DNA from: RFTU01 sp032122355
Lineage (GTDB): Bacteria; Pseudomonadota; Gammaproteobacteria; Burkholderiales; Burkholderiaceae_C
Length of the DNA: 5,200 bases
Direction: 5' to 3'
NCBI GenBank assembly: GCA_032122355.1
Contig: JAUMCS010000071.1
Span: 1-5,200 of the forward strand
Position 1 is the stretch's first letter; each line of letters opens with the position of its first letter. Of this stretch, positions 1 through 5,200 are shown piece after piece. The notes under the pieces are model-generated. The model ran no database searches. It saw only the letters and a program-made list of their open reading frames with translations, and was not told the origin of the DNA. The translations under genes were made by a program, and so were the position numbers.

Positions 1-1091
1 ATGCCATCGTTTATTGCCCCACTAGCGACTATGCCGCGAATATAGAATTAGCTGAGGCTGTGGCACCCACCACACCGCGTGCCGCACCCACTCTCGGCTT
101 AGTTAAAACACCGACACCCGCAAAGAAAGCATGCCAGGAAGTCGCTGATTTTTTACAAATGCCTCTGCAAAAACTGCTCAAAAGCTTGGTTATTGCTACC
201 GATATTCAAAACGAACAAGACCAGCCTATCAAAACACAATTTTGGCTGGTATTGATACGTGCCGACCATGAGCTCAATGAGATTAAACTTAGCAAAATCA
301 AGGGGCTTGAGCAAGGTTTCCGATTTGCTACGACGGCAGAGATTCAAGAACAGTTTGACTGCCCACCTGGCTATTTAGGCCCGGTAGGCCTACCCCTAGA
401 CATCAAAGTCCTAGCGGATCGCTCAGTCCCATATATGAGTGATTTTGTATGCGGTGCCAATGAATCTGAATTTCATTTATGTGGGGTTAACTGGGGTCGA
501 GACCTGCCAGAACCCACAGAAGTTGCCGACATTCGCAATGTGTTAGCCGGTGAGCCCTCCCCTGATGGCCAAGGCATTCTGGCCATTCAAAGAGGCATTG
601 AGGTCGGTCATGTATTCTATCTAGGAACAAAATACAGCAAAGCCATGAACGCTACGTTCTTAGATGCCAATGGCAAGCCTCAATTCTTTGAAATGGGCTG
701 CTATGGTATAGGTGTTACACGAATTTTGGGCGCTGCCATTGAACAAAGCCATGATGAGCGCGGCATTATTTGGCCCAAATCTATCGCCCCCTTTGAAGTT
801 GTGATATGCCCTATAGGCATGGATCGGCAACCTAAGGTGAAAGCCGCTGCAGAGCAGCTTTATACTGAACTCCAAGACTTAGGCATGGATGTCATCCTCG
901 ATGATCGAGGCGAGCGTCCGGGCGCCATGTTCGCCGACTGGGAGCTTATAGGCGTACCCCTTCGGGTAGTTCTCTCCGATCGCAGCCTCAACAACGCCAC
1001 TGGTGAGATCCAAGGCCGTCTTGATTCACAGGCGGCTTCCGTACCCTTAGAAGAAATAGTCTCCGTTATTCAAACGCGTTTAAGAACCTAA
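1..1091 (+). CDS. proS: Prolyl-tRNA synthetase, 5'-truncated by the window edge
   Basis: Cytoplasmic class II aminoacyl-tRNA synthetase that charges tRNA-Pro with proline. The frame is open from the left edge (first whole codon at 3) and continues the family sequence without a break (YCPTSDYAANIELAEA), so the GTG at 60 is internal and the true start lies upstream. 362 residues are visible; E. coli ProS has 572, so about 210 N-terminal residues, including motifs 1 and 2, are missing. Visible parts: the bacterial insertion (editing) domain, roughly residues 15-195, with RADHELNEIKL, a lysine in the KLLKSLV segment and a histidine in EFHLCGVNW at the positions where the editing site is expected; return to the catalytic core with VADIRNVLAGEPSPDGQG and RGIEVGHVFYLGTKYS; class II motif 3, GCYGIGVTR, at bases 696-722; and the C-terminal anticodon-binding domain from about residue 263 (PFEVVICP to DDRGERPGAMFADWELIG). 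No frameshift or missing motif is seen. It is probably cotranscribed with the transglycosylase gene 10 bp downstream. Confidence 0.97.
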   Translation, partial: AIVYCPTSDYAANIELAEAVAPTTPRAAPTLGLVKTPTPAKKACQEVADFLQMPLQKLLKSLVIATDIQNEQDQPIKTQFWLVLIRADHELNEIKLSKIKGLEQGFRFATTAEIQEQFDCPPGYLGPVGLPLDIKVLADRSVPYMSDFVCGANESEFHLCGVNWGRDLPEPTEVADIRNVLAGEPSPDGQGILAIQRGIEVGHVFYLGTKYSKAMNATFLDANGKPQFFEMGCYGIGVTRILGAAIEQSHDERGIIWPKSIAPFEVVICPIGMDRQPKVKAAAEQLYTELQDLGMDVILDDRGERPGAMFADWELIGVPLRVVLSDRSLNNATGEIQGRLDSQAASVPLEEIVSVIQTRLRT

Positions 1092-1101
1092 AAAAAAATC
1101 T

Positions 1102-1719
1102 ATGCATCGGCGCATGTGGCTTTGCAGTATGGCTGTCCAGGCTTATGCCTGGCCCAGCAGCTTGTTGGCTGGCGCACAAAAAGAAGAGGAACTTTCCGAC
1201 TCTGTGCGCTCCGCCTTATCAGCAGCCATTACCGAAGGGGGTACTCCTGAAGTAACCTTCGCGAATACAGAGCAGCGGATGCAGTTTCTCCGTTGGCTCA
1301 GCGCCCACAGTGCCGCCTTGCAATCACGTATCAACGACTACAACGTGCGTACTCATTTTTTACGCACCCTTTGGTACGAGACCAAACGCGCAGGCTTAGA
1401 ACCCGCCTTGGTATTGGGTTTAATTCAAACCGAAAGCAACTTTCGCAAGTATGCTGTCAGTTCAGCCGGTGCCAGGGGCTATATGCAGGTGATGCCATTT
1501 TGGATAAGACTCCTCGGCAATAGCCAAACTCAGCATTTGTTCCACACTCAGACCAATTTACGCTTCGGTTGCGTCATACTAAGGCATTATCTTCAGCGAG
1601 AAAATGGCGATTTATTCATGGCGCTAGGTCGGTATAACGGCAGCAGAGGACAAGAGCCCTACCCTAGCGCCGTTTTGAAAGCCACACAATTTTGGCGCAA
1701 CCTTCACGCACCAATTTAA
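1102..1719 (+). CDS. Small lytic transglycosylase, SLT (family 1) domain
   Basis: Predicted murein lytic transglycosylase that cleaves the MurNAc-GlcNAc bond of peptidoglycan with formation of 1,6-anhydro-MurNAc, acting in the periplasm. The family 1 motifs are in order: LGLIQTESNF with the catalytic glutamate at residue 111 (GAA at 1432), GARGYMQVMP at 123-132 (the GLMQIMP motif), and ALGRYNGS at 174-181 (the AYNAG motif). Residues 1-26 (MHRRM...LLAGAQ) have a basic start, a modestly hydrophobic stretch and an AGA-type cleavage site, so a signal peptide is likely but not strong. There is no lipobox cysteine. Residues 27-95 are probably a helical linker. At 205 residues it is a single-domain enzyme, much shorter than the superhelical Slt70. 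ATG 1102 is the most upstream ATG possible, because a TAA at 1081-1083 closes the frame. No Shine-Dalgarno is visible before it, only a nine-A run, so coupling to proS termination is likely. In-frame ATGs at 1114 and 1129 are less likely alternatives. It cannot be matched to a named E. coli gene. Confidence 0.9.
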   Translation: MHRRMWLCSMAVQAYAWPSSLLAGAQKEEELSDSVRSALSAAITEGGTPEVTFANTEQRMQFLRWLSAHSAALQSRINDYNVRTHFLRTLWYETKRAGLEPALVLGLIQTESNFRKYAVSSAGARGYMQVMPFWIRLLGNSQTQHLFHTQTNLRFGCVILRHYLQRENGDLFMALGRYNGSRGQEPYPSAVLKATQFWRNLHAPI

Positions 1720-1722
1720 ACT

Positions 1723-2892
1723 TTAACTATCTGATCCAAAAATATCACGGGTATAAACCTTATCCCTGACATCTTCTAGTTCAGGTGCATATCGATTGGC
1801 AATAATGATGTCCGCACTGGCCTTAAATGTGGCTAGATCGGTCAATATCGGCGAATGAAAAAAATGAGCCTCTTTTAAACCTGGCTCATATACCTGCACA
1901 TCCACCCCTTTGGCTTTCAGACGCTTCATCACACCCTGTACACTGCTGGCGCGCCAATTATCACTGCCTGATTTCATGACCAAACGATAAATACCCACCG
2001 TTTTGGGTTTTCGCCTAAGGATATCGTCGGCAATGTAGTCTTTACGAGTACTGTTAGCATGGACTATCGCTTGTATCAAGGTTTGCGGAACATCTGCATA
2101 GTTGGCCAAAAGCTGCTTGGTATCCTTTGGCAAACAATAGCCCCCATAGCCAAAACTAGGATTATTGTAGTGACGCCCAATACGAGGATCCAAACAAACA
2201 CCCTCAATGATTTGCCGAGTGTCTAATCCATGGCTAACAGCATAGGTATCGAGTTCATTAAAATAGGCCACCCTCATGGCTAAATAAGTGTTTGCAAACA
2301 GTTTTACCGCCTCTGCTTCGGTGCTACTCATGAATACGGTTGGAATATCCTGTTTGATGGCCCCTTCCTGCATGAGTTTTGCAAAGGCCTGGGCACGCTC
2401 GGATGAATCACCCAAAATGATCCGAGAAGGGTGCAGGTTGTCATGCAAAGCCTTACCTTCACGCAAAAACTCAGGTGAAAAAATAATGTGGGTAACTCCG
2501 AATTTTTCACGAATACGCACGGTATAGCCAACAGGAACCGTGGATTTAATGATCATGGTTGCTGTTGGGTTGATGCGTAAAACATCATCAATCACAGCCT
2601 CGATCGATTGCGTATTGAAATAATGCGTACTCGGATCATAGTCTGTGGGGGTGGCTATCACCACAAAATCCGCATTCTCCAGTGCATCTCGCTTATCTAG
2701 GGTTGCTCTGAAGTGCAAGGATTTGTGCTGTAAAAAATAGGCAATATCGGCGTCATCAATCGGCGATATCTTTTGTTGAAGCAACGTCACTTTTTCAGCG
2801 TCGATATCCAAGCAAACCACTTCATTGTGCTGCGCAAGCAACATTGCGTTGGCAAGGCCCACATAGCCGCTGCCAACAATCGCAATTTTCAT
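1723..2892 (-). CDS. ugd: UDP-glucose 6-dehydrogenase
   Basis: NAD-dependent cytoplasmic enzyme that oxidises UDP-glucose twice to UDP-glucuronate, the precursor of capsule or exopolysaccharide sugars and of aminoarabinose for lipid A modification. All 389 residues are present (E. coli Ugd has 388). In order: an N-terminal Rossmann fold with GSGYVG at 7-12 and the acidic LDID at 28-31 ending strand 2; ATPTDYD at 80-86; STVPVG at 117-122; SPEFLREGKA at 139-148; the central dimerisation helix with EAEAVKLFANTYLAMRVAYFNEL (lysine 197, asparagine 201); the catalytic loop FGYGGYCLPKD with nucleophile Cys253 and Asp257; and a C-terminal UDP-binding domain with KSGSDNWR at 307-314 and VYEPG near 334-338. 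The start is supported by AGAGGG seven bases upstream. The gene lies 68 bp downstream of fadD on the same strand, so a shared transcript is possible although the functions are unrelated. Its stop is three bases from the stop of the convergent transglycosylase gene. No polysaccharide genes are visible nearby. The assignment is firm. Confidence 0.97.
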   Translation of the reverse strand: MKIAIVGSGYVGLANAMLLAQHNEVVCLDIDAEKVTLLQQKISPIDDADIAYFLQHKSLHFRATLDKRDALENADFVVIATPTDYDPSTHYFNTQSIEAVIDDVLRINPTATMIIKSTVPVGYTVRIREKFGVTHIIFSPEFLREGKALHDNLHPSRIILGDSSERAQAFAKLMQEGAIKQDIPTVFMSSTEAEAVKLFANTYLAMRVAYFNELDTYAVSHGLDTRQIIEGVCLDPRIGRHYNNPSFGYGGYCLPKDTKQLLANYADVPQTLIQAIVHANSTRKDYIADDILRRKPKTVGIYRLVMKSGSDNWRASSVQGVMKRLKAKGVDVQVYEPGLKEAHFFHSPILTDLATFKASADIIIANRYAPELEDVRDKVYTRDIFGSDS

Positions 2893-2899
2893 TCTAAAA

Positions 2900-2905
2900 C
2901 CCTCT
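2900..2905 (-). promoter_or_regulatory. Shine-Dalgarno sequence of ugd
   Basis: On the minus strand AGAGGG lies seven bases before the ATG of ugd, a near-ideal match and spacing. It fixes the start and shows that ugd can be translated independently, not only by coupling to fadD 68 bp upstream. Confidence 0.75.
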
Positions 2906-2960
2906 AGAGTACCCTGAAAAATTCACACTGCGTGATGTGCAAAAGCATTTGAACATGAAA

Positions 2961-4634
2961 TTACTGGCGCAGCGCTCTGCGTAAAATTTTCCCAACATTG
3001 GTTTTGGGCAAATCGCTACGAAACACAATTTCATGAGGGATTTTATAAGGTGTTAGGTGTTGTCGCATATGTTCTAATAGCATAGCTTCGTTGAGTTCGG
3101 GCGACTTCTTCACAACAAACAACCTCACGGCCTCACCCGTCGCATCGCTCGGAAAGCCCACCGCAGCCGCCTCCAGCACCATCGGGTGCATAGCCGCTAC
3201 CGATTCAACCTCATTGGGATAAACGTTAAAACCGGATACCAAAATCATGTCTTTTTTACGGTCCACGATTTTGCAATACCCTTGTGCATCCATAATGGCG
3301 ATATCCCCCGTTCTGAGAAATCCATCGGGCATCATAACCTTCTGCGTCTCATCAGGGCGATTCCAATAACCCTTCATGACCTGGGGGCCGCGAACACATA
3401 ACTCGCCGGCGGAACCTGGGGGTAAATCTTGCCCGTCCTCGTCTCGTATACAAACTTCAGTTGAGGGAACGGGTAATCCAATACAGCCATTAAATTCTTT
3501 TAAATCCATGGGATTGATTGTCACGGCTGGAGATGTTTCTGTGAGACCATAGGCCTCAATCAAGGTGGTGCCCGTAACCTCTTTCCATTTACTAGCCACT
3601 GCCTGCTGCACTGCCATCCCTCCACCCAAAGCAATGCACAAAGGCTGAAAGTTCAACCGAGCAAAATCGGGATGATGCAACAAAGCATTGAAAAGTGTAT
3701 TCACACCTGTGATAGCCGTAAAGGGATAGCGTGCAAGTTCCTTGATAAAAGCGGGTATATCACGGGGATTAGTGATAAGCAAATTGGTGGCACCAATTTT
3801 CATGAAGGTCAAGCAATTTGCCGTTAGCGCAAAGATGTGGTACAGCGGCAATGCAGTGACAATGAACTGTTTAGGCTTGGTTTTTAAAATTGGGCCTAAC
3901 CATGCATGGGCTTGTTGTAAATTAGCAATGATATTGCCGTGGCTGAGCATTGCCCCTTTAGCAACACCGGTTGTGCCTCCGGTGTATTGTAAAAATGCCA
4001 AATCATCTTGATTCAAAGCCGGTGGCACGAATGACAAATGAGATCCTGAGCTCAACACCTGGGGCAATTGAATCGCCTGTGGTATCGACCATGGTGGGAT
4101 CATTTTTTTGACATATCGCACTACGGAATTGACAAGGTGTTTTTTAACAAAAGGCAGCATATCGCCCATTTGGGTGACAATCACATGAGGTATCGACACA
4201 CGCTCTAAAACCTTTTCAAGCACATGAGCAAAGTTTTCCAGAATGACCACCACACTGGCACCGGCATCATTCAATTGATGCTCCAGCTCATGTTCCGTGT
4301 ACAAAGGATTGCAATTAACCACCGTATACCCAGCTTTAATAGCCCCAAATAAACAAACGGGGTACTGCAGTAAGTTAGGCATCATCAATGCAACCCGACT
4401 GCCTTTAGGTAGATGCAATTGTGATTGCAGGTAGGCAGCAAAAGCCTTGGATTGCTGATCTAGCTGGTGGTAGGTCAAAGATTGACCCATGTTGATAAAA
4501 GCTATATCAGGGCCAAATTTACGAACACTGGTTTCTAGCACCTCTGCAAGGGAATTGAATTCCAGCAAATCCACTTCGGCTGGAACGCCCTCGGGGTAAT
4601 GATGAGTCCAGAATTTTTGGGCTGCCACGCTCAT
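2961..4634 (-). CDS. fadD: Long-chain fatty acid-CoA ligase
   Basis: Adenylate-forming (ANL superfamily) enzyme that activates long-chain fatty acids with ATP and coenzyme A to acyl-CoA at the inner face of the cytoplasmic membrane, feeding beta-oxidation or lipid synthesis. It has 557 residues (E. coli FadD 561) and the same order of family landmarks: RVALMMPNLLQYPV at 80-93, NPLYTEHELEHQLNDAGA at 109-126, the P-loop YTGGTTGVAKGA at 217-228, LPLYHIFALT at 262-271, NLLITNPRDIP at 284-294, FTAITGVNTLFNALL at 305-319, the adenine-contacting YGLTE at 362-366, the hinge aspartate region RTGDIA at 441-446 with VDRKKDMILVSGFNVYPNE at 457-475 (the FadD signature), and the C-terminal catalytic lysine Lys549 in NVGKILRR. 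It is intact, with no missing residue seen. The start is set by GGGAGT eight bases upstream. The overall similarity to E. coli FadD is high enough to prefer this name over medium-chain or other acyl-CoA synthetases. A candidate promoter and a small inverted repeat precede it. Confidence 0.97.
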   Translation of the reverse strand: MSVAAQKFWTHHYPEGVPAEVDLLEFNSLAEVLETSVRKFGPDIAFINMGQSLTYHQLDQQSKAFAAYLQSQLHLPKGSRVALMMPNLLQYPVCLFGAIKAGYTVVNCNPLYTEHELEHQLNDAGASVVVILENFAHVLEKVLERVSIPHVIVTQMGDMLPFVKKHLVNSVVRYVKKMIPPWSIPQAIQLPQVLSSGSHLSFVPPALNQDDLAFLQYTGGTTGVAKGAMLSHGNIIANLQQAHAWLGPILKTKPKQFIVTALPLYHIFALTANCLTFMKIGATNLLITNPRDIPAFIKELARYPFTAITGVNTLFNALLHHPDFARLNFQPLCIALGGGMAVQQAVASKWKEVTGTTLIEAYGLTETSPAVTINPMDLKEFNGCIGLPVPSTEVCIRDEDGQDLPPGSAGELCVRGPQVMKGYWNRPDETQKVMMPDGFLRTGDIAIMDAQGYCKIVDRKKDMILVSGFNVYPNEVESVAAMHPMVLEAAAVGFPSDATGEAVRLFVVKKSPELNEAMLLEHMRQHLTPYKIPHEIVFRSDLPKTNVGKILRRALRQ

Positions 4635-4642
4635 ACCATTTT

Positions 4643-4648
4643 ACTCCC
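4643..4648 (-). promoter_or_regulatory. Shine-Dalgarno sequence of fadD
   Basis: GGGAGT on the minus strand, eight bases before the fadD ATG at 4634. It decides in favour of this ATG over the one four to five bases upstream (4637-4639), which is out of frame with the ligase. Confidence 0.7.
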
Positions 4649-4655
4649 AATGGAC

Positions 4656-4669
4656 GATCAAAATTGATC
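4656..4669. promoter_or_regulatory. Short inverted repeat between the candidate fadD promoter and start
   Basis: GATCA-AAAT-TGATC is a 5+4+5 inverted repeat. It lies just downstream of the candidate -10 element and upstream of the fadD Shine-Dalgarno, a position where a repressor could block transcription. It does not look like the E. coli FadR operator (AACTGGTC-type half sites) or the pseudomonad PsrA site (GAAAC/GTTTC-type half sites), so a regulator cannot be named. Five-base arms are short enough to arise by chance. Confidence 0.25.
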
Positions 4670-4677
4670 ATGGCAGA

Positions 4678-4683
4678 ATTGTA
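4678..4683 (-). promoter_or_regulatory. Candidate -10 element for fadD
   Basis: TACAAT on the minus strand matches TATAAT at five of six positions and would start transcription near 4671, about 37 bases before the fadD ATG. No convincing -35 hexamer stands 16-18 bases upstream, so an activator-dependent or weak promoter is implied if this site is real. fadD could instead be read through from the small frame upstream. Confidence 0.3.
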
Positions 4684-4711
4684 TGGGGTTTAGGGCTCAG
4701 ACACCTACAGG

Positions 4712-4736
4712 AAAAACCAGCACTTTAACGACGCTG
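4712..4736 (-). terminator. Possible weak intrinsic terminator after the small upstream frame
   Basis: Read on the minus strand, CAGC (plus a G-T pair) and GCTG form a five-base-pair stem with a nine-base loop. A G and then five T residues (4712-4716) follow closely. The stop codon of the 62-codon frame (4725-4727) falls in the loop. The stem is short, so efficiency would be modest, but its place exactly at the end of the frame supports both the gene and a transcription boundary before fadD. Confidence 0.35.
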
Positions 4737-4913
4737 ATCAAATTTGAGCATCATGGATAAAAACAAAGGGTTACGAGTGGCTGCATGATGATGCCAAATT
4801 TCAAATGAATCTAGATTTTTAGACCCTTTTTCATCGCTATTAGGCTGAGGGCTTAGAGCCTGACTCAACTTTTCAGACCATTCCTGCAGTGTGGATTTTT
4901 TTGGGGTATTCAT
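4725..4913 (-). CDS. Small hypothetical protein, 62 residues
   Basis: I do not recognise this frame. It starts with ATG and ends with TAA. The product is polar and charged: a lysine/serine/glutamine-rich N-terminal half (MNTPKKSTLQEWSEKLSQAL could form an amphipathic helix), a low-complexity centre (PQPNSDEKGSK), then a more ordered C-terminal part, FEIWHHHAATRNPLFLSMM, ending in basic residues (KFDQRR). There is no signal peptide or membrane span. The run of three histidines could bind metal but is not a known motif. In favour of a real gene: the composition resembles a protein rather than random translation, it lies on the same strand 90 bp upstream of fadD, and a weak terminator sits at its stop. 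Against it: no clear Shine-Dalgarno precedes the ATG and the frame is short. A regulatory or accessory role next to fadD would be guesswork. Confidence 0.5.
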   Translation of the reverse strand: MNTPKKSTLQEWSEKLSQALSPQPNSDEKGSKNLDSFEIWHHHAATRNPLFLSMMLKFDQRR

Positions 4914-5000
4914 GGTGTTTTCTGCCGTTTATTCAACATTGATAATCCCCTTAACGCGACCCACCCCAGAAACGTTGACATCTTCAAGAAATTTTTAGAT
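4914..5000. other. Intergenic stretch left of the presumed mobile-element end
   Basis: No gene is seen here. On the + strand TTGACA (4975-4980) is a perfect -35 consensus, but the best -10 at a usable distance is TAGATT at 4996-5001 with only a 15-bp spacer, so a rightward promoter is possible but weak. TTGACA also forms an inverted pair with TGTCAA at 5001-5006. On the minus strand no good promoter for the 62-codon frame stands out. Confidence 0.3.
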
Positions 5001-5008
5001 TGTCAAAC

Positions 5009-5052
5009 CAATTTAGAAATGTCCGCTATTTGCGCAAATTAGAAATGTCCTC
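5009..5052 (+). repeat. Pair of 18-bp direct repeats with 26-bp period
   Basis: The 18-mers at 5009-5026 and 5035-5052 share the core TTAGAAATGTCC (5013-5024 and 5039-5050) and match at 16 of 18 positions (consensus CAAWTTAGAAATGTCCKC). The start-to-start distance of 26 bp is about two and a half helical turns, so the two copies would face opposite sides of the helix. A weaker third resemblance, TTTAGATTGTC, lies at 4994-5004. They are likely protein-binding sites, most simply transposase sites at an element end. Confidence 0.8.
5028..5039. repeat. 12-bp perfect palindrome between the direct repeats
   Basis: ATTTGCGCAAAT is its own reverse complement. It fills the gap between the two direct repeats and overlaps the first bases of the second, so the whole 5009-5052 block has a repeat-palindrome-repeat design. 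It could be a dimeric protein site; its function is unknown. Confidence 0.6.
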
Positions 5053-5097
5053 GTTGGATTGAGCGAAGCGATTAAAAGTACTCATTCTAAATGGATA

Positions 5098-5196
5098 GTG
5101 GGAGCCCCGACATGGGGCCGGAAGAGTAAATCTGTGGGCAACTCATAGAGTTGTCCATGGCTTTAGTCTGATGCGGCTGCAAGGCCGCATCGTCCC
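5098..5196 (+). ncRNA. Cluster of three stem-loops, putative structured RNA or leader of unknown family
   Basis: Three hairpins follow one another. The first is GCCCC-GACAT-GGGGC (5104-5118), five pairs. The second runs from 5127 to 5165: four A/T pairs, one T-C mismatch, then thirteen pairs (three of them G-T) closing on an ATA loop. The third is 5169-5178 paired with 5183-5192: ten pairs, including two G-T pairs, around a GCAA loop, the GNRA type typical of folded RNA. The G-T pairs hold only if the + strand is the RNA; on the other strand they become C-A mismatches. The block ends six bases before an ATG at 5198-5200, so it may be the leader of the next gene or a separate RNA inside the mobile element. 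I see no T-run, so these are not ordinary terminators. It does not resemble the IscB-associated (HEARO) RNA, the IS110 bridge RNA or integron attC sites as I know them. Confidence 0.45.
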
Positions 5197-5200
5197 TATG

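Larger units (their letters stand above)
5001..5200. mobile_element. Probable end of an insertion sequence, cut by the right window edge
   Basis: The segment opens with TGTCAAACC, a TGT-type terminus usual for elements with integrase-like (DDE) transposases. Within 50 bp it carries two near-identical 18-bp direct repeats around a palindrome. Multiple short repeats near each end are a known property of IS21-family ends and occur in some related families. No transposase is visible, because the segment ends at the window edge. On the minus strand a frame of 37 codons is open from the edge to a TAG at 5087-5089 and could be the tail of a transposase, but its sequence matches nothing I know and it overlaps strong hairpins. 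On the + strand an ATG occupies 5198-5200. The opposite end, the inverted repeat and any target duplication are outside the window, so both the family and the exact boundary are open. Confidence 0.45.

Noticed and set aside
60..62. GTG as a possible start of prolyl-tRNA synthetase
   Set aside because: The frame upstream of it, from base 3, already encodes conserved ProS sequence (TSDYAANIELAEA), so the GTG is an internal valine codon.
1090..1098. Nine-A run as a programmed slippage site joining proS to the next gene
   Set aside because: The run begins with the last two bases of the proS stop codon, so ribosomes terminate before reading through it. The downstream gene also has its own ATG.
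2288..2527. Frames on the strand opposite ugd and fadD (also 3186-3401 and 3742-4011)
   Set aside because: They lie wholly within strongly supported genes on the other strand and have no recognisable protein features.
2917..2939. Hairpin plus T-run between fadD and ugd as an intrinsic terminator
   Set aside because: On the minus strand CACAT and GTGTG form only four Watson-Crick pairs and one G-T pair before AATTTTT. This is too weak to claim as a terminator.
5001..5060. CRISPR array
   Set aside because: There are only two short repeats, with an 8-bp gap taken up by a palindrome, so there are no spacers of usable length. No cas gene is present.
5127..5165. Integron attC recombination site
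   Set aside because: The arms lack the conserved GTTRRRY core and its partner, and there is no bulged extrahelical-base pattern or gene-cassette context.
5098..5196. IscB-associated (HEARO/omega) RNA or IS110 bridge RNA
   Set aside because: The position before an ATG is suggestive, but I do not see sequence resembling the examples I know, and no nuclease or recombinase is visible. I keep it as an unassigned structured RNA.

Overview
This window is chromosomal, housekeeping-type bacterial sequence. Three of its genes (proS, ugd, fadD) encode proteins that read as close relatives of the Escherichia coli enzymes, including full motifs and near-identical lengths. This points to a gammaproteobacterium. 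The genus cannot be fixed from the window. Base composition looks moderate by eye, and none of the four recognisable genes stands out as foreign.

Layout, left to right. (1) The 3' two-thirds of prolyl-tRNA synthetase (proS, + strand) enters from the left edge. (2) Ten bases later comes a short secreted or periplasmic lytic transglycosylase of the SLT/family 1 type (+ strand), probably read from the same transcript. (3) Only three bases beyond its stop, on the opposite strand, is the stop of UDP-glucose 6-dehydrogenase (ugd), so the two pairs of genes converge tail to tail. (4) Upstream of ugd, also on the minus strand and separated by 68 bp, is a complete long-chain acyl-CoA ligase (fadD). 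(5) Upstream of fadD is a short minus-strand reading frame of 62 codons that I do not recognise. It is followed by a plausible weak terminator. fadD then has its own candidate -10 element, a small inverted repeat and a good Shine-Dalgarno sequence.

The last 287 bp (4914-5200) hold no recognised gene and are the least ordinary part. From about 5001 the sequence looks like the end of a mobile element that runs off the right edge: a TGT-type terminus, two near-identical 18-bp direct repeats 26 bp apart, and a 12-bp perfect palindrome between them. Then comes a block of three consecutive stem-loops (5104-5118, 5127-5165, 5169-5192). Two of these are long, keep their pairing through G-T positions in the + orientation, and one ends in a GCAA loop. 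The block stops six bases before an ATG that is the last codon of the window. It therefore looks like a structured RNA or leader ahead of a gene that lies mostly outside. I could not assign it to a known RNA family.

Functionally the genes are independent: translation (proS), cell-wall turnover (transglycosylase), UDP-glucuronate supply for surface polysaccharide or lipid A modification (ugd), and fatty-acid activation (fadD). I see no evidence that they form a dedicated system. If anything novel is here, it is the right-hand structured block and its link to whatever begins at the window edge.
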